Shown: one piece after another, positions 45,744-57,700 of the stretch
Position numbering within the stretch: position 1 is the stretch's first letter
Layout of the letters: every line of letters starts with the position of its first letter
Assembly: GCA_021234155.1 (NCBI GenBank)
Contig: JAJEKV010000049.1
Span: 5,451,001-5,515,000, forward strand
Source of the DNA: Isoetes taiwanensis
Lineage: Eukaryota > Streptophyta > Lycopodiopsida > Isoetales > Isoetaceae
Length of the DNA stretch: 64,000 nt
Direction: 5' to 3'
Translations under genes and position numbers: made by a program
The notes under the pieces: generated by a model
What the model saw: the letters and a program-made list of their open reading frames with translations, nothing else
What the model was told of the DNA's origin: nothing
Database searches by the model: none

Positions 45744-47501
45744 ATGGAGATCAATCAGACCAGCTATGCAGAGGCAGCTGGTCTTCTCACGCAGATAGAT
45801 TGCCCATAGATGGACTGCCCGGAGGATATTCAATCAAGGGGGCTTATCTCTGTCCATACTCAAGAAGTGGCCAACAGGATACGGTTTTTACAGATCCACT
45901 GTCTGATAAGCAAGCTTCTTCGTGGATCCCCCAAGCTGGGCGAGATCCGAAGGACCCTGGGACTTATCTGTAGATCCAGAACCCTGCCAAAGGTGCAAGC
46001 TTTAGGAAACTCCTATTTCGCAATCACTGTTAATCTACCTAAAGAAGCTGAGATTTTGTTCAGAAAGGGCATCATATCCACCATGCATGGGCATCTCTTC
46101 GTGCAGAAATGGCAACCAGGCTTCAATCCCATGCTCCCAGATGCTCTTCTCTACCCAGTTTGGCTTTCTCTAGAGGGGCTACAGTTTGAACTCTGGACAG
46201 AGAGAACTCTCAAAACTCTGACGTCCTCTGTTGGAGAGTATGTCTGTTTTGACAACAGGAGTGAGGATGTGCCCAGGCTATGTGTGGCAATGGATCTACT
46301 CAAGCCCATCCCTAAAACCATTGAGTTTGAGGGATTCTACAAAGAAAACGTTGTCTTCCCTTTAATACCTCTGAGTCTGCCCCCCATCTGTGCTGGATGT
46401 GGTATCGCTATGTGCCCATCAATAAGAGAATGCGACAAAGGAAAGGGGTCCATGGTTGACTGCAACTCTGAACTGCCTGATCAAATCCCAGCTCAACGGT
46501 TGTTCTTTAAAGGGGAATGTTCTACTGCCACTCCTGACAGCAATGAGTCTGTTAAACCCCAGAAGGAACCAGAGGAATCGGGCCTTGTTGGCCTTGAAAA
46601 GATGGATCCATTACATCCTCCGGAGCAAATCAAACTGCTGGAGCCATCCAACGAACATGGCAGGGCAGTATATAGTACTTCTGTTCCAGATTTGCATGCC
46701 CCTGCCCCCTCAATTACAGATCTGCATGCCTCTGTCCCCTCTGTTACAGAATTGCATATCTCTGCCCCCTCCACGTTTTTTGATCCCAATGCTGGCCCCA
46801 TCTCTGTTACATCTCCCAGATTGGCAAGTATGAAGAAAACAAAGCGTAAGGTTACATGGGCAGATATGGTGGAAGACTCACTGGTCGATTACATGCCTAT
46901 TGGCCTTTCTCAGGCCTCAGCCGCTCAGGATGGGCAGATGGCATCGGTTCTTGACAAAGATGGCTCTGAGCCCACAAACCTGCCTTTCTTACAGTCGTCT
47001 CATGAATTGGAGAAGCCCCATAAGACAACCCCAACTCCCGGTCAGGGAAAAGGAGCAGAGGAGATACAGGTGGAACTGATGCCTAGGAAGCAGATAAGAA
47101 TCAACAGCCTATCTGGTCAAGACATTCTAGCAACCGATGAGCAAGACTTGTATGCAGCCAGAAATCTTGTTGAAGACATTAGGAAGAATCCCCTCTATGC
47201 TCAGATAGAATTTGTTAACCAGTTTATTAGGGAGAAAATCCCAGGTGTTGCTGATCCAATTGCCGCAACAGAGGCCGCTAATGCTATGATGGATGTTATC
47301 CTTGTAGAGGACTCAATCGGAAGTGGCACCCCTCAAGCTACACAGGAGAAAATCAAAGGAATCGAGCTACAAATGATCCCCCCCTCTGTCTCAGTGGAAA
47401 AAAAGAAACGTAGAAGGGGTAGACGTAGCACAAGGAGAACGCAATCGGAAGATCTCATCATGGATGATGGTGGTAGCCCTGGAGGTTTGGATGATAAGTA
47501 G
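45744..47501 (+). pseudogene. LINE B ORF1 (DUF4283-like RNA-binding protein with zinc knuckle)
   Basis: ORF1 of a plant L1 LINE; such proteins coat the element RNA. The uninterrupted part starts at ATG 45810. An in-frame ATG at 45744 (MEINQTSYAEAAGLLTQIDC) is separated from it only by a TAG at 45807-45809, so the original start was probably 45744. Residues about 40-190 look like DUF4283: LPKVQALGNSYFAITVNL, LFVQKWQPGFNPMLPDALLY and PVWLSLEGLQFELWTERTL. A zinc-knuckle variant follows, CAGCGIAMCPSIREC (CX2CX4CX5C, with Cys in place of the usual His). The C-terminal half is low complexity, with three LHA(S/P)APS-like repeats (about 46695-46770) and a basic KKKRRRGRRSTRR tail. Confidence 0.8.
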
Positions 47502-48532
47502 TCTTTGTGATGGATAGCACTATGTGCATATCGGATAAGATAAACTTTTTGTATGGTGTGGGATGCGGTAGAGTATGCCTTAAGCAAATGTTGATGGTCG
47601 AGGAAGCTAAAGGGGGTAAAATCTCACCTTATGCTCCCAATCTCCGATTGCTATTTGCATGATCCTACATCCCCCTACCCCCTGGTTTATGAGCTATTTT
47701 CAACTTGCTTATATAATGATAAGTATGTTTTCCTCTCGTAAATGGTCGTATTTTTATTGTTGCTTCAAGAAAAGTCTAATGCTAGTAAGGAAGCTATATA
47801 ATACTGGGATTGATCATATGAAAAGTGGGGCCGGACAACAACAAGTCTTGCCTAGTAGCATCGATGGAGGTCATAGCAATTTCAAGTTGTGGAATAGTGG
47901 GATGCAGGATGCTATTGAATTTGTCAGTAGCAACCTTGAGACTTGGAAAAACATAATATACCTAGACATCAAAGTGTCACCTTGTGAGGGACAACTTAAG
48001 AAACCATTAGGGGGCTCCCCTATCACCTTCACTAACAGGAGGGAATGCCACATAAAACGACAAAGAGGATCTTCAGTTATCCATACTCTATACGGATCTT
48101 ATAGGATGGGTTATGATTTTGGGTGGGCCATGGATTTATGGTTGCCACAATTGTGCAATAGTTACACAATCTATAGGTATAGGATGGGTTATGGGTTTGG
48201 ATGGGCCGTGGATTTATGGCTGCCACAATTGTGCAATAGGTACCCAACCTATAGGTACCCAACCTGCCCGTGTGAAGGTGTAAGGCAGACATTCATATCC
48301 AAAGCGAGGTGGTCTCCTGGAAAGGGCTTCAACCACTATTGGCAATCATATGCCATGCCTCTTGGGAAGGCCGCGTCTAGAGTATATCAATGCACCAATG
48401 ATGGGGGATATAAGACAAGTGAACATGGGGGGTTGGAAACCCGAGGAGAGATAGGCTCGGGAATCTATGCTATGGGACAAATACCCTCTATGGTGGAAGG
48501 TGCTATTTTGAGCCCTTTCCTACCTTAAATAT
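47502..48532 (+). other. LINE B inter-ORF region with an extra 290-codon open frame
   Basis: ORF1 and ORF2 of plant L1s usually lie close together. Here they are 1.03 kb apart. The gap holds an open frame (47659-48528) that ends four bases before the ORF2 ATG. It contains an in-frame 78-bp tandem duplication encoding YRMGY(D/G)FGWA(M/V)DLWLPQLCN (about 48106-48260). No domain is recognised. It may be an insertion, or chance coding in a spacer. Confidence 0.5.
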
Positions 48533-50945
48533 ATGAAGATAGTTTCTTGGAATTTACGTGGAATTAAGGGTACTCTCAAGAGAGCTAGGGTCCTTGCTGC
48601 TATCAGATCTATGAAAGCTGACATCATCCTTCTGCAAGAGCATAGACTCCCAACTTTTGAAGCGACATGCCTCGGTAAATGGGTTGGTGATAGCTATGAT
48701 TCGGTTACATGCCCTGCACATGGTACTAAAGGGGGAACAGGCATCCTATGGAGGGGCCAGTCAGCCATAGGCTCGTATTGCAGTAGGGATGGTAGGTGGC
48801 AAGCAGTATTATTTGATACCTTAGAAGTTAAATGGGGACTTATTAACATCTATGCATCCAATAACCCGCGTTGAGAGAGCGCCCTATGGCTAGAAATAGA
48901 AACGTGGATTCTACACCAGCATCATGAGATTAAGAACTGGATATTGGGAGGTGATCTTAATATGACGGATGTATGGGATCAAAAGATAGGATTGCATATG
49001 AATTTGACAGGAGAGGAGCAAATGACTTGGCAATCTCTCATTAACAATGTTGGATTCAATCTAATTCCCCCATCCAACGTATCCTTCTCCTGGTCAAATA
49101 AGCAGAAGGGTCAAGACCGAGTGTACTGTTTGCTGGATAGATTCTACATGGCTAATCCTTCTGCTCCTTTTATGGATCGAAGTTATGTTACTGGTGACTT
49201 GGCATTCTCTCATTCTGACCATACTCCGCAACATCTGGCTATTGATGGAGTTGCTGTTGTGGGGGAGAGAAAGAATGTCCCCTTTAAATTTAATACTGCC
49301 TGGCTGGGTAAAGAGGCCTTCTGTAAACCATTTAAAGAATACCTTCTCTCCATTGAAGTAAGCGAGTCACCTAGTATGGAAACCTGGGCTAAGTTGCTCC
49401 GTATGATGAAAAACTGGGCAAAAGAGTGGGGGAAGAAAAGAGCATTGGAGTTTAAAAAGAACAAGGATGAGGTCTATAATATGCTTAGAATAGTAAGGCA
49501 AGGTCTTTTGGTGGATCCATACTGTGAGGCAAGTCAAAAGCTAGAGGAAGAACTGGAGGCCAAAGCAAAAGCCATCGAGGAGGATGAAGCTAGAGGGGCA
49601 GAAGTTCGTTCTAAAACTAAATGGTATGCTGAGCTGGACCATGAAAACTCTAAATGTTTCTTTTAAAGAAAAAGTAGACCGGGTGAAAATAGCATCACAT
49701 CTATGCTTGACGACAAAGGAGTAGTTCTGCAAGACCAGAAAGAGATCTCTGCTTATGTCAGAAATAGTTTCCACGATATGTTCAAGGAGGACCCTATTCC
49801 CTCCTCGCATTCTCATGGGTCCCGGATGGATAAATTAGACTCGAGTAATGGTATAACTTCAGAGGATAATTTGCGCCTCATGGGTGATCCCACCGAGGAG
49901 GAAATATACAAAACCCTATGTTCCCTCGCCCATGGGAAGTCTCCGGGTCCAGATGGGTTCCCGCCTGAGTTCTTCGTGGAATTCTGGGAAGTGCTAGGTC
50001 CATTCTTTATAAGAGCGGTTAAGGGGGGCATGGTCCACAAGGTGTCTTCGTTCCTCCCTAACATCGGGATTCATTACATTAGTTCCTAAAGTTGATAGAC
50101 CTCAGCACCTAGGGGAGTGGAGGCCCATAGCTCTAACAAATGTATTGTATAAGGTTATTGCTAAAACTATAGCCAATAGCTTGAAGCCTATCCTCAATAG
50201 GCTCATTGGCAGTGAGCAATCAGCTTTCTTGCCATGAAGATCCATACTTGATAACTATCTGGCTGCGAGGGAAGGTCTTCATTGGGCCAAAAGATCACAA
50301 CAGAAATGTATTCTACTCAAGATGGACTTTCGGAAAGCATATGACACTTTGAGGTGGTCAGGACTAAGGGAAGTTATGGCCAGACTGGGTTTCGATCCTC
50401 AGTTTATCAAGCTGGCTTTTAGTCTGAATAAGTTCGCAACGGCTTCAGTCTTGGTTAATGGGCAATCATCAGGACTTTTCCACCTGAGAAAGGGAATCAG
50501 ACAAGGTTGCCCATTAGCACCCTACCTGTTTCTACTAATGGCTAATCTCTTAAACAAAATTATCCAGAGAAAAGTTACGGATGGTTCTCTTAATGGGCTT
50601 CAGCTTCCTCTTAGCGAGGAGAAATTGACAATAATGCAGTATGCGGACGATACCTTTGTCTTCCTAAGGTATGACGATATGAGTTTCGCTGCCTTCAAAG
50701 ATTGTCTCCTGTTCTTTGAAGCTGTTGCAGGGATTGGGCTCAATGCCTGTAAGTGCGCAATTATGTGGCCATTCGAGGAGGAGGTAGATGTCAGGGTTAG
50801 TTCTTTAGGTTTTCAGATCATTAAAGCAGGGGAAGCTACCAAGTTGCTTGGGCTGCCACTTGTGGTATCAGATAATCTTAAAGGTCTATGGACTCCGATT
50901 CTTGATAAACTGCAGAAAAAGGTAGGGTTATGGTCCTCTAAAGGG
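48533..50945 (+). pseudogene. LINE B ORF2 (endonuclease/reverse transcriptase), 3'-truncated
   Basis: It starts at ATG 48533 with MKIVSWNLRGIKGTLKRARV. Endonuclease motifs are ADIILLQEHRL, GGTGILWRG, GGDLNM, LDRFYM and the SDH of HSDHTPQHL. RT motifs are GKSPGPDGFPPEFFVEFWE, LLKMDFRKAYDTLRW, GIRQGCPLAPYLF and MQYADD (50640). Nonsense codons fall at 48872 and 50236, both TGA where relatives have Arg, and at 49664 (TAA). A frameshift lies near 50085. The sequence stops matching an L1 at about 50945, after VGLWSSKGK. The thumb and zf-RVT parts are absent, and LINE D sequence follows directly. Confidence 0.9.
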
Positions 50946-51420
50946 AAAACTTGGCCAAATTAGAGCCTGAAATTTCGTCTAATTTGGAAAACAAGGTTTC
51001 TGAATTGGTTAAACAAGGGCAAGACAGAATTGCTGAGATGGAGGAAAGAGCAAGCAAGGCTGCAAATATTAAGGTCATGGGGCTTCATGAATCAGAAGGT
51101 GAGAATTTGATGGAAGTAGTGGAGGATTTTTTTAAGACCAAAATGTTTTTACATAAACCAGATGTACGCTCATGCACAAGAGTAGGAAGAAAGTTGGAAG
51201 GATGGCATAGACCAGTGATCTTAAGATTCTATTCTATAGAATCTCGAAATCGGGTAATGCAGAATAGAGCAAATATGAAAGGTCACCAAATGCTTGGATG
51301 ATGATCGACGATTCAGCAAAGAACAAGAAAGAAAAGCTCTACTTGAGGTGGTGAAAGTTTTAAAATCAAGGAAAACAAGCATTCATTGAAATGGTAAAGT
51401 GGTAGTCCGATCATCGCCTA
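50946..51420 (+). pseudogene. LINE D ORF1, 5'-truncated (animal-L1-like RRM and C-terminal domain)
   Basis: An RNA-binding ORF1 of the type known from animal L1/Tx1 elements, different from LINE B's. A coiled-coil end (LENKVSELVKQGQDRIAEME) runs into an RRM-like domain, NIKVMGLHESEGENLMEVVE … SCTRVGR … PVILRFYSIESRNRVM. The C-terminal-domain signature RRFSKEQERKALLEVVKVLK follows in another frame near 51310-51360. It lacks its N-terminus, and the open frame starts at the junction with LINE B. ORF2 begins about 20-30 bases after it. Confidence 0.75.
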
Positions 51421-51437
51421 AATAGGTAATCGCGACC

Positions 51438-54400
51438 CTCAAGGTTCTTGTATGGAATATACATGGAGCAAACGAGCATAAATTCCTTTTAGCCGCCATG
51501 ACATGTTTTCAAATTACGATATTATGTCATTATCGAAACTTGGGAACATGCGATGTCTCCTCTAACTAGTATTCAAGGTTTTGTTACAAAGGCACTCTAT
51601 TTGGAATAGAAAAGGGCAAAGGCGAGGGGATGGGGGCGGGATTGCGTGTTTTGCAAAGCCATGAGTAGTTGATCGAGTTGCAGTGGTTAAGGTATGTGAG
51701 TATAAACAGTATTTATGAATACATATAGATGGATCAAAACCAGTCTACCTTGCAGCTGTGTATTTTGCACCAATTGAGCCTATTCCATCTAAGGTTTATG
51801 ATCAGACTGGACTTGATGTGAATGATCCATTTGTGCATATTGCCCGGGATGTCGTTTGTTTCCAGACCAAAGGCACAGTTTACATTGCAGGTGACTTTAA
51901 TGCAAGGATTAGTACATATCAAGCACCAATATTTGAGGAAGATTGCAATGATCTCATGTTCTTAGCGTGTCATGCCGCAGACTATGGACTAGACAGAAGC
52001 TCAGATGACAGTGTTTGTAACAAAATGGGCAAATCCCTTTTATAGACTTGTGGTGCATTGGAGTTAGTAGTTATGAACCACATTAAAAAGTTTCCAGATT
52101 CTCATAAATTTACATGTTTTCAGCATTGGGCAATCGGTTGTGGATTTGGTGTTGGGGAAATCAAGCTGTGATCAATTGGTGAACTTTTGGGTCATGGATC
52201 AGCTCCCTGACTCTGACCATGCTCCTTTGGAGCTTGAGCTAATCACAGATGCATGGGAGCCTCCCAAGCAAATGCTGAAAGCAACGCGATTAAGGCTGAA
52301 TTATAAACTTGCAGGCACATATGCTAATGCACTTCAGAGCATACTCTCTAGTCACGAATGGCCATTAAAAGTAGGTGAATTTAGTAACCTTCTTATTGCT
52401 GATATACTTATGGCAGCCAGGGAGGCGTTTGGATGGGCAAGGAAGAGAAATTATAAGTCCAAAAAATGGTTTGATTCGGATTGTATTAAAGCAAGGGATG
52501 CATTTAAGCAGGCAACGGATAAGACTGCAGCCCGCAAAGTATATCGGAAAGTGACAAAGCATAAGAAAAGGGAATGGCAAAAAGTACACACCCGAAAACT
52601 CATTTCTGATTTGGAACTAGACCCAAAAACATTCTAGCGCCAAACTAAGCAGCATCCTATCATTGGAGACTTCTCAGAGCAAGACCTTTTGGGATTAGTG
52701 AAGTTATATACTGTAGATGGTTGCAGATCAATGGCTAAAGCTGGGATAGTTCAGGAAGGCATTTTTAGCAGAGGGGATGTTGAAGATGCTCTCAAAAACA
52801 TGAAAAATGGTAAGGCACCGGACAATTTGGGGCTCGTGACTGAGTTATGCAAATGGGGTAATGAGGAGCTCTATGAGAAAATTGCATAGGTTTGTAATTT
52901 GGCGCTGATCGAAGGAACTTTCCCTGAATCATGGACCATCAGTAAAGTAGTTCCAATCTATAAAACTGGTGACAGAAATATGGTTAGCAACTATAGAACG
53001 GTCTTGGTGGGAAATATCCTAGCTAAGATTTTTGCATCTATGGTGGAAAGGAAAATTTCTAATCGGGCTGATAAAAAAAAAATGTGAGAGCAACGTGTCA
53101 AAAATTTGGATTTTGTGCGTGTTACTCTACCATAGATCACCTGGTAACTCTGTGCATCATAACTGAGTCTGCAAAAGGGCGAGGAAACAAGGTATTTTGT
53201 GCTTTTGTTGACCTTACTAAAGCCTTTGACAGGGTGGAAAGAGGAAAGTTGCAAGATAGAATGGAATTCTTGGGAGTTCCAACAGAGTTACAAGAGGCAG
53301 TAACATGTTTGTATCCGCGTGTCCTTGTGGAGCTTTCCTTCCCATTTGATAAAAAGCATAAGATCCATAGCACAGTAGGGGTAAAGCAAGGCTGCCCATG
53401 CTCTCCATTGTTGTTTGGATTATTTATAGATGAGGTAGAGCAGTGGTTATATTCCCACGAAGGCATTGGTATAGATCTTCATGGATATATTGTTCAATTG
53501 CTCCTTTTTGCTGATGATATTGTTCTCATATCAAGAACAATAGAAGGTCTACAAACGCACCTGGATGCCTTGCAAGCATTTTGCACAGCTCGTGGCATGT
53601 GTATTAATAAGGAGAAGACCAAAGTAATAGGTTTTGGGACTACAGAATCTCCTATATGTGTGCTAGATGGAGAACCTTTGGAGGTAGTGACAGCATATAA
53701 GTATCTAGGATTTGAGGTAAGCGGCAATTATAAATGGAATTTGGCCGCTACCAAAAGGCATGTTGGTGGATTCCGAGCATTGTATGGCATGATGCGTTAT
53801 CGTGAAGGAAAGGAATTTTGAATACTGGAATCTTAAGAAATTGCTATTTGGTGTTTTGGTGAAGCCAGTCATGTTGTATGGCTGCCCAGTTTGGGCTCCA
53901 GGGCTGTCAAAATCGGGATGGGCATGCATTGAAAGGGTGCAAAAACAATTTCTGGCATTCGAGCTTGGTGTTAAAATCCAGACACCATATAAAATGATGT
54001 TGGCTGAGGTCAGGTTTATGCCCATAGAAGCTGAAGCACTTAGTCAAACACTGCATTATTTAAATAGAGTGCTGAATATGGACTCAGATAGACTCCCTAA
54101 ACGGGCTTTACATATGTCAATGCTCAAGGAAGGTGGCTGGTGCCAAAAGGTGTTGGAATGGGCAGCAGCTTGGGGGATTACTCCCCATAATTGGCCGGAT
54201 AAATTCTCTGATATAAGGGGCTTTGTTGGAGAAACATTTGTCAATAAATACTGGAATTTGACACCCGGAGAAGAGATAAAAGCGAGATTTTATAGATCTG
54301 AGTTTAATGCTATTGTAGAGGACTATGAGCAATCATACATGCAAGCAGACTTAAGTGTTAAAGAGCGGCAATTGATTTCGCAACTGAGACTGTCATCGCA

Positions 54401-54686
54401 TCATTTGGCCATTGAAGTAGGTAGGTGGCATCGTATTCCACGAGAATACCGCCTTTGTCCATGCTGTTTGGTACAAATTGAGAATGAGATACATGCTTTC
54501 ATTGAATGTCATGCATATGAAGATATTCAGGGGGACTTTAGAATTACATGCAATAGCTTGCGAGAGCTTATGGAAGTTCAACCAAGAAAACTGAGTGCCT
54601 ACATCAAAAAGGTATATAGGGAAAAAACAGCAATAATTGCATTTTATGATTATATGCAGGAGATGGAAGTATCTCATGGACGTTAA
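51438..54686 (+). pseudogene. LINE D ORF2 (APE endonuclease, reverse transcriptase, CCHC C-terminus)
   Basis: The endonuclease starts VLVWNIHGAN (51444) and continues with GGGIACFAK, YIAGDFNARI (about 51890) and the SDH of PDSDHAPLEL (52210). RT motifs are KNGKAPDNLGLVTELC, VVPIYKTGDRNMVSNYR, FCAFVDLTKAFDRVERGKL, VGVKQGCPCSPLLFGLFID and the catalytic LLFADDIVLI (53500), then TAYKYLG. The C-terminus has CPCCLVQIENEIHAFIECHAY, a CCHC-type motif. The stop is TAA at 54684-54686. Stops and frameshifts, including one at a nine-A run near 53080, inactivate it. The FADD box and KQGCPCSP motif set it apart from the plant L1s in the window (YADD, RQGCPLAP). Confidence 0.85.
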
Positions 54687-54795
54687 TTGTGTTCGAAAAT
54701 GCTTATGATGTATGATATGTACATATATTGCCATATAGATCCTTGTTGGGTCTCAAAAATGGCGTGATCAATAAATTATAGTTATAGTTACAAGA
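54687..54795 (+). other. LINE D 3' UTR and short-repeat 3' end
   Basis: It ends ATCAATAAATTATAGTTATA…, a short TTATAG repeat instead of a poly(A) tail. Many non-L1 LINEs end in such short repeats. Confidence 0.55.
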
Positions 54796-57700
54796 AATTT
54801 ATCGCGGCAACCAAGGCCGCCGCGAATATTTCTTTTGTTCGACTTGTTTTCCAGTTTGAACTGTGATTATTTGAGATAGTGCGAGGAATTCTTAGTGTCA
54901 AAGCTGCCTAGTATAAGAGTGTTAGTTTTTTAGTGTTGTTGTGCTATAGCCTTGGTGTGGGATCTTTGGATTTCATTTGGGTTATGCATTCTATGCGAGA
55001 ATGGTAGACCGTGGATTTATGTTTTCCTAACTAGGCAGTATTGTTTCTTAAGGATGGGTTATTAGGCTCACCCAAGACTGAGGGAAAAGCTATGGACACG
55101 ATAGCAAAAAGAGAATTGAAGCATTGGGGTACCATGGTAGCAAAGGACAATAGCCTTTAAACAATGCATATCATAAGGTAAGTTTGTTATAAAGAAACAA
55201 TGGTTGGAACCATTAAATAGATTGGTTGAGAAAAACAATGTTTTCGAAGCACCAAACACATTAAAAAAAAAGAAGATATTGTTATCCCATATCCCTAAGA
55301 ACTATTACAACAAACCCAAGAGAACCAGGCTGATTAGCAAATAGAGCAGTCCAAGAATGGCTGTGGTGCAAAGAGCAAAAGCCTTTGGGTGCCATATTGC
55401 ATATATTCCGGGAACCAAAAGCCAAATTGTGCTTACCATTATTATAATACTATGTCAAAATATGCAAAAGGTCCTAATGTGCTTGTGTTAACGTGTGCAT
55501 TAACCAAAGAGACTAGTCATATTGACCCAACTTCTATATTGTGAACATAGAAGTCATTGATGCACTTGGCCTTAATGGGAAATCCCGTGAATGGTGCTAA
55601 AGGACCAGTTCATGTCCATTGATATTTGCATGCCTCCTCTTTACTGAACTGGGTATCTTAGTTAAACTTCTCTCGGATCCGAAAATTACAAACTAGTGAT
55701 TTGATCCCTTTGATTCTTCTAAGTTGTTTATGCCATATATAAGATGGCAGTTTGTTTTGTCTTGGATTTGGACATGTAACTTAATCTTTCATACCTTGTT
55801 CGGCCGATTAAGGCCGACTTTTGATTTGGTTCCCGCATTGGAAGATTTTCGCAGTTCAATCGGTGCTTGCATTTGGATTTTAGTTGGGACTCCCTCTCCA
55901 TGTATTCCTTCTCCTTCATTTTGTAGAATCGTTTATCGTGTTTAATTGCTCATCAAGAAGTTGGAAAAAGCGTATATGATGCATTGGTTGAGACTCCATC
56001 AATTTTGTCTCAAAAATATCCTCTCGGAAAGATGAGTTAATGTAGCCGTGGTGCCTCAGTAGTCACCAAAGCAAATGCCCTTTGGTCTTATTGCCCGGTT
56101 GCAGCCCGAGCCTCTCCTTTTTGCAGAATCTCCCAAGATGAGGTCATATCCACCTTCGATTCTACCATTCATTATGTTGGATCTGCAAAATAATGATCAA
56201 TGCGAGAAAACATAGCGACCAAATATCGGTTTGCAAAGAAAAAAGAATATTACAGGTTGCATCTGCAGAAAAATAAGTTACCAAGAAAAAGGAATAAATA
56301 CTCAAGATTAGACTCTGAAAAAAATCGATTCTAGTGGTCAAGCTTCCGCTGCTGATTGCCCTTCTCAAATCGGAGAGTTTGAGGCTTCCCTTCCTTGCCA
56401 TGGATGATGGAGATGTGCGATGTGTCTCTCTATTGGGTTCAAATCCTGGGATCTTTGAAGGAAAAACTAGAAGAAAGCCGTTAAAAACCTCAGATGCATG
56501 CGACTCTTCTTCCACAAACAAGTTTCGGAAGAAGGTAGCGGCCACAACAGCGGCCATAACTCCGGTTTAAGGATGTCATAGAGATCAAGGGAAGACAGAG
56601 GGTCCAATGCTGAAATCAACGGAGCAAATCCGAGCAACATTCTAATAAATAAATAGAAAAAGAGAGATGCAAGAAAACTTACAGTCGGATCGATCTTGAG
56701 CAAATCCCTTCCCCATCCAAGGAAAACTTAGTGATATCCTCGCTTACCTCATGGCTTTGTTATAATTTTTAAAGCGGAACTTTGATATACTTTCTTTCAA
56801 GAGGGCAATGCCCATATTTTACCTCTAATATAAGAAGAAACCCCATAGTAGATGTTTTTGATGGATCGCCTGGGCAAAAGCGACCAAAGACATAAGCATT
56901 TTAATTTGTGTGTAACTGTCTTTGGCAGCGGTGTAGGAGAGCAACAACGTGGCTATGGCAAAACCCTAATGTAGTGGATAGAGTTTTGGGGATTGAAGAT
57001 AAGCAATTCGACCAAATGAAGTAGAGCTAGAGACCGCCGAGAACGGAGTCTAGAATTTAATGGACTAAGAGAAATGCAAAGCTCATCTTCCCGAAAGCAA
57101 TGCAGAGCAAGATTGGAGATGCGCCATTGCCGTAAGCGGTGTCTGGTTGAGAATAGGAAGAAAAAAAATAGGTGGCGTTTAGATATTGGTTTAGATTGCG
57201 GCGCTAGCGGAAATATTAGGGAGGAACAAAAAAAAAAAATGAAAAATTATAAATTCAATTACATATGTAGTGACAGTTATACTTCAAATTTGTGCCGTAT
57301 CTTTCGAAAAATACGTATTGCGTATAAAACTATACAGTATTGAACCTATCCCTAGTTCAACCTATCCACATCTGAGTATCTGCTATAGAAGTTCAAGTCA
57401 ACATGTGGTAAATAACATGATGCGATGAAGATGGAATCTTCAAATATACTTTGCACACGTATTTACATGTATCAATTGTGCTTATCTGCCTGGTGTGTTG
57501 AAACTGAAGATGCCAAGGATATCTTGTAATAACAGTTTATGTCACCATGACCCTGCTTGCCTGTGCACTCATTGAATAATGAATCGTGTTGATTTTTTGA
57601 CAAATCTATTATCCTGCGACCATCATGTGCATGTTGCTATAAGGAAAATCAAGTTAATATCTCCAGGTATAGAGTTCAAGTTGTCTTCCTTCTGCGATGG

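Noticed and set aside
56162-56760. A spliced minus-strand gene using a GTAAGT donor near 56680 and a TTTCAG acceptor near 56608
   Set aside because: The splice sites look acceptable, but no phase joins the flanking frames into a longer protein and no family is recognised.
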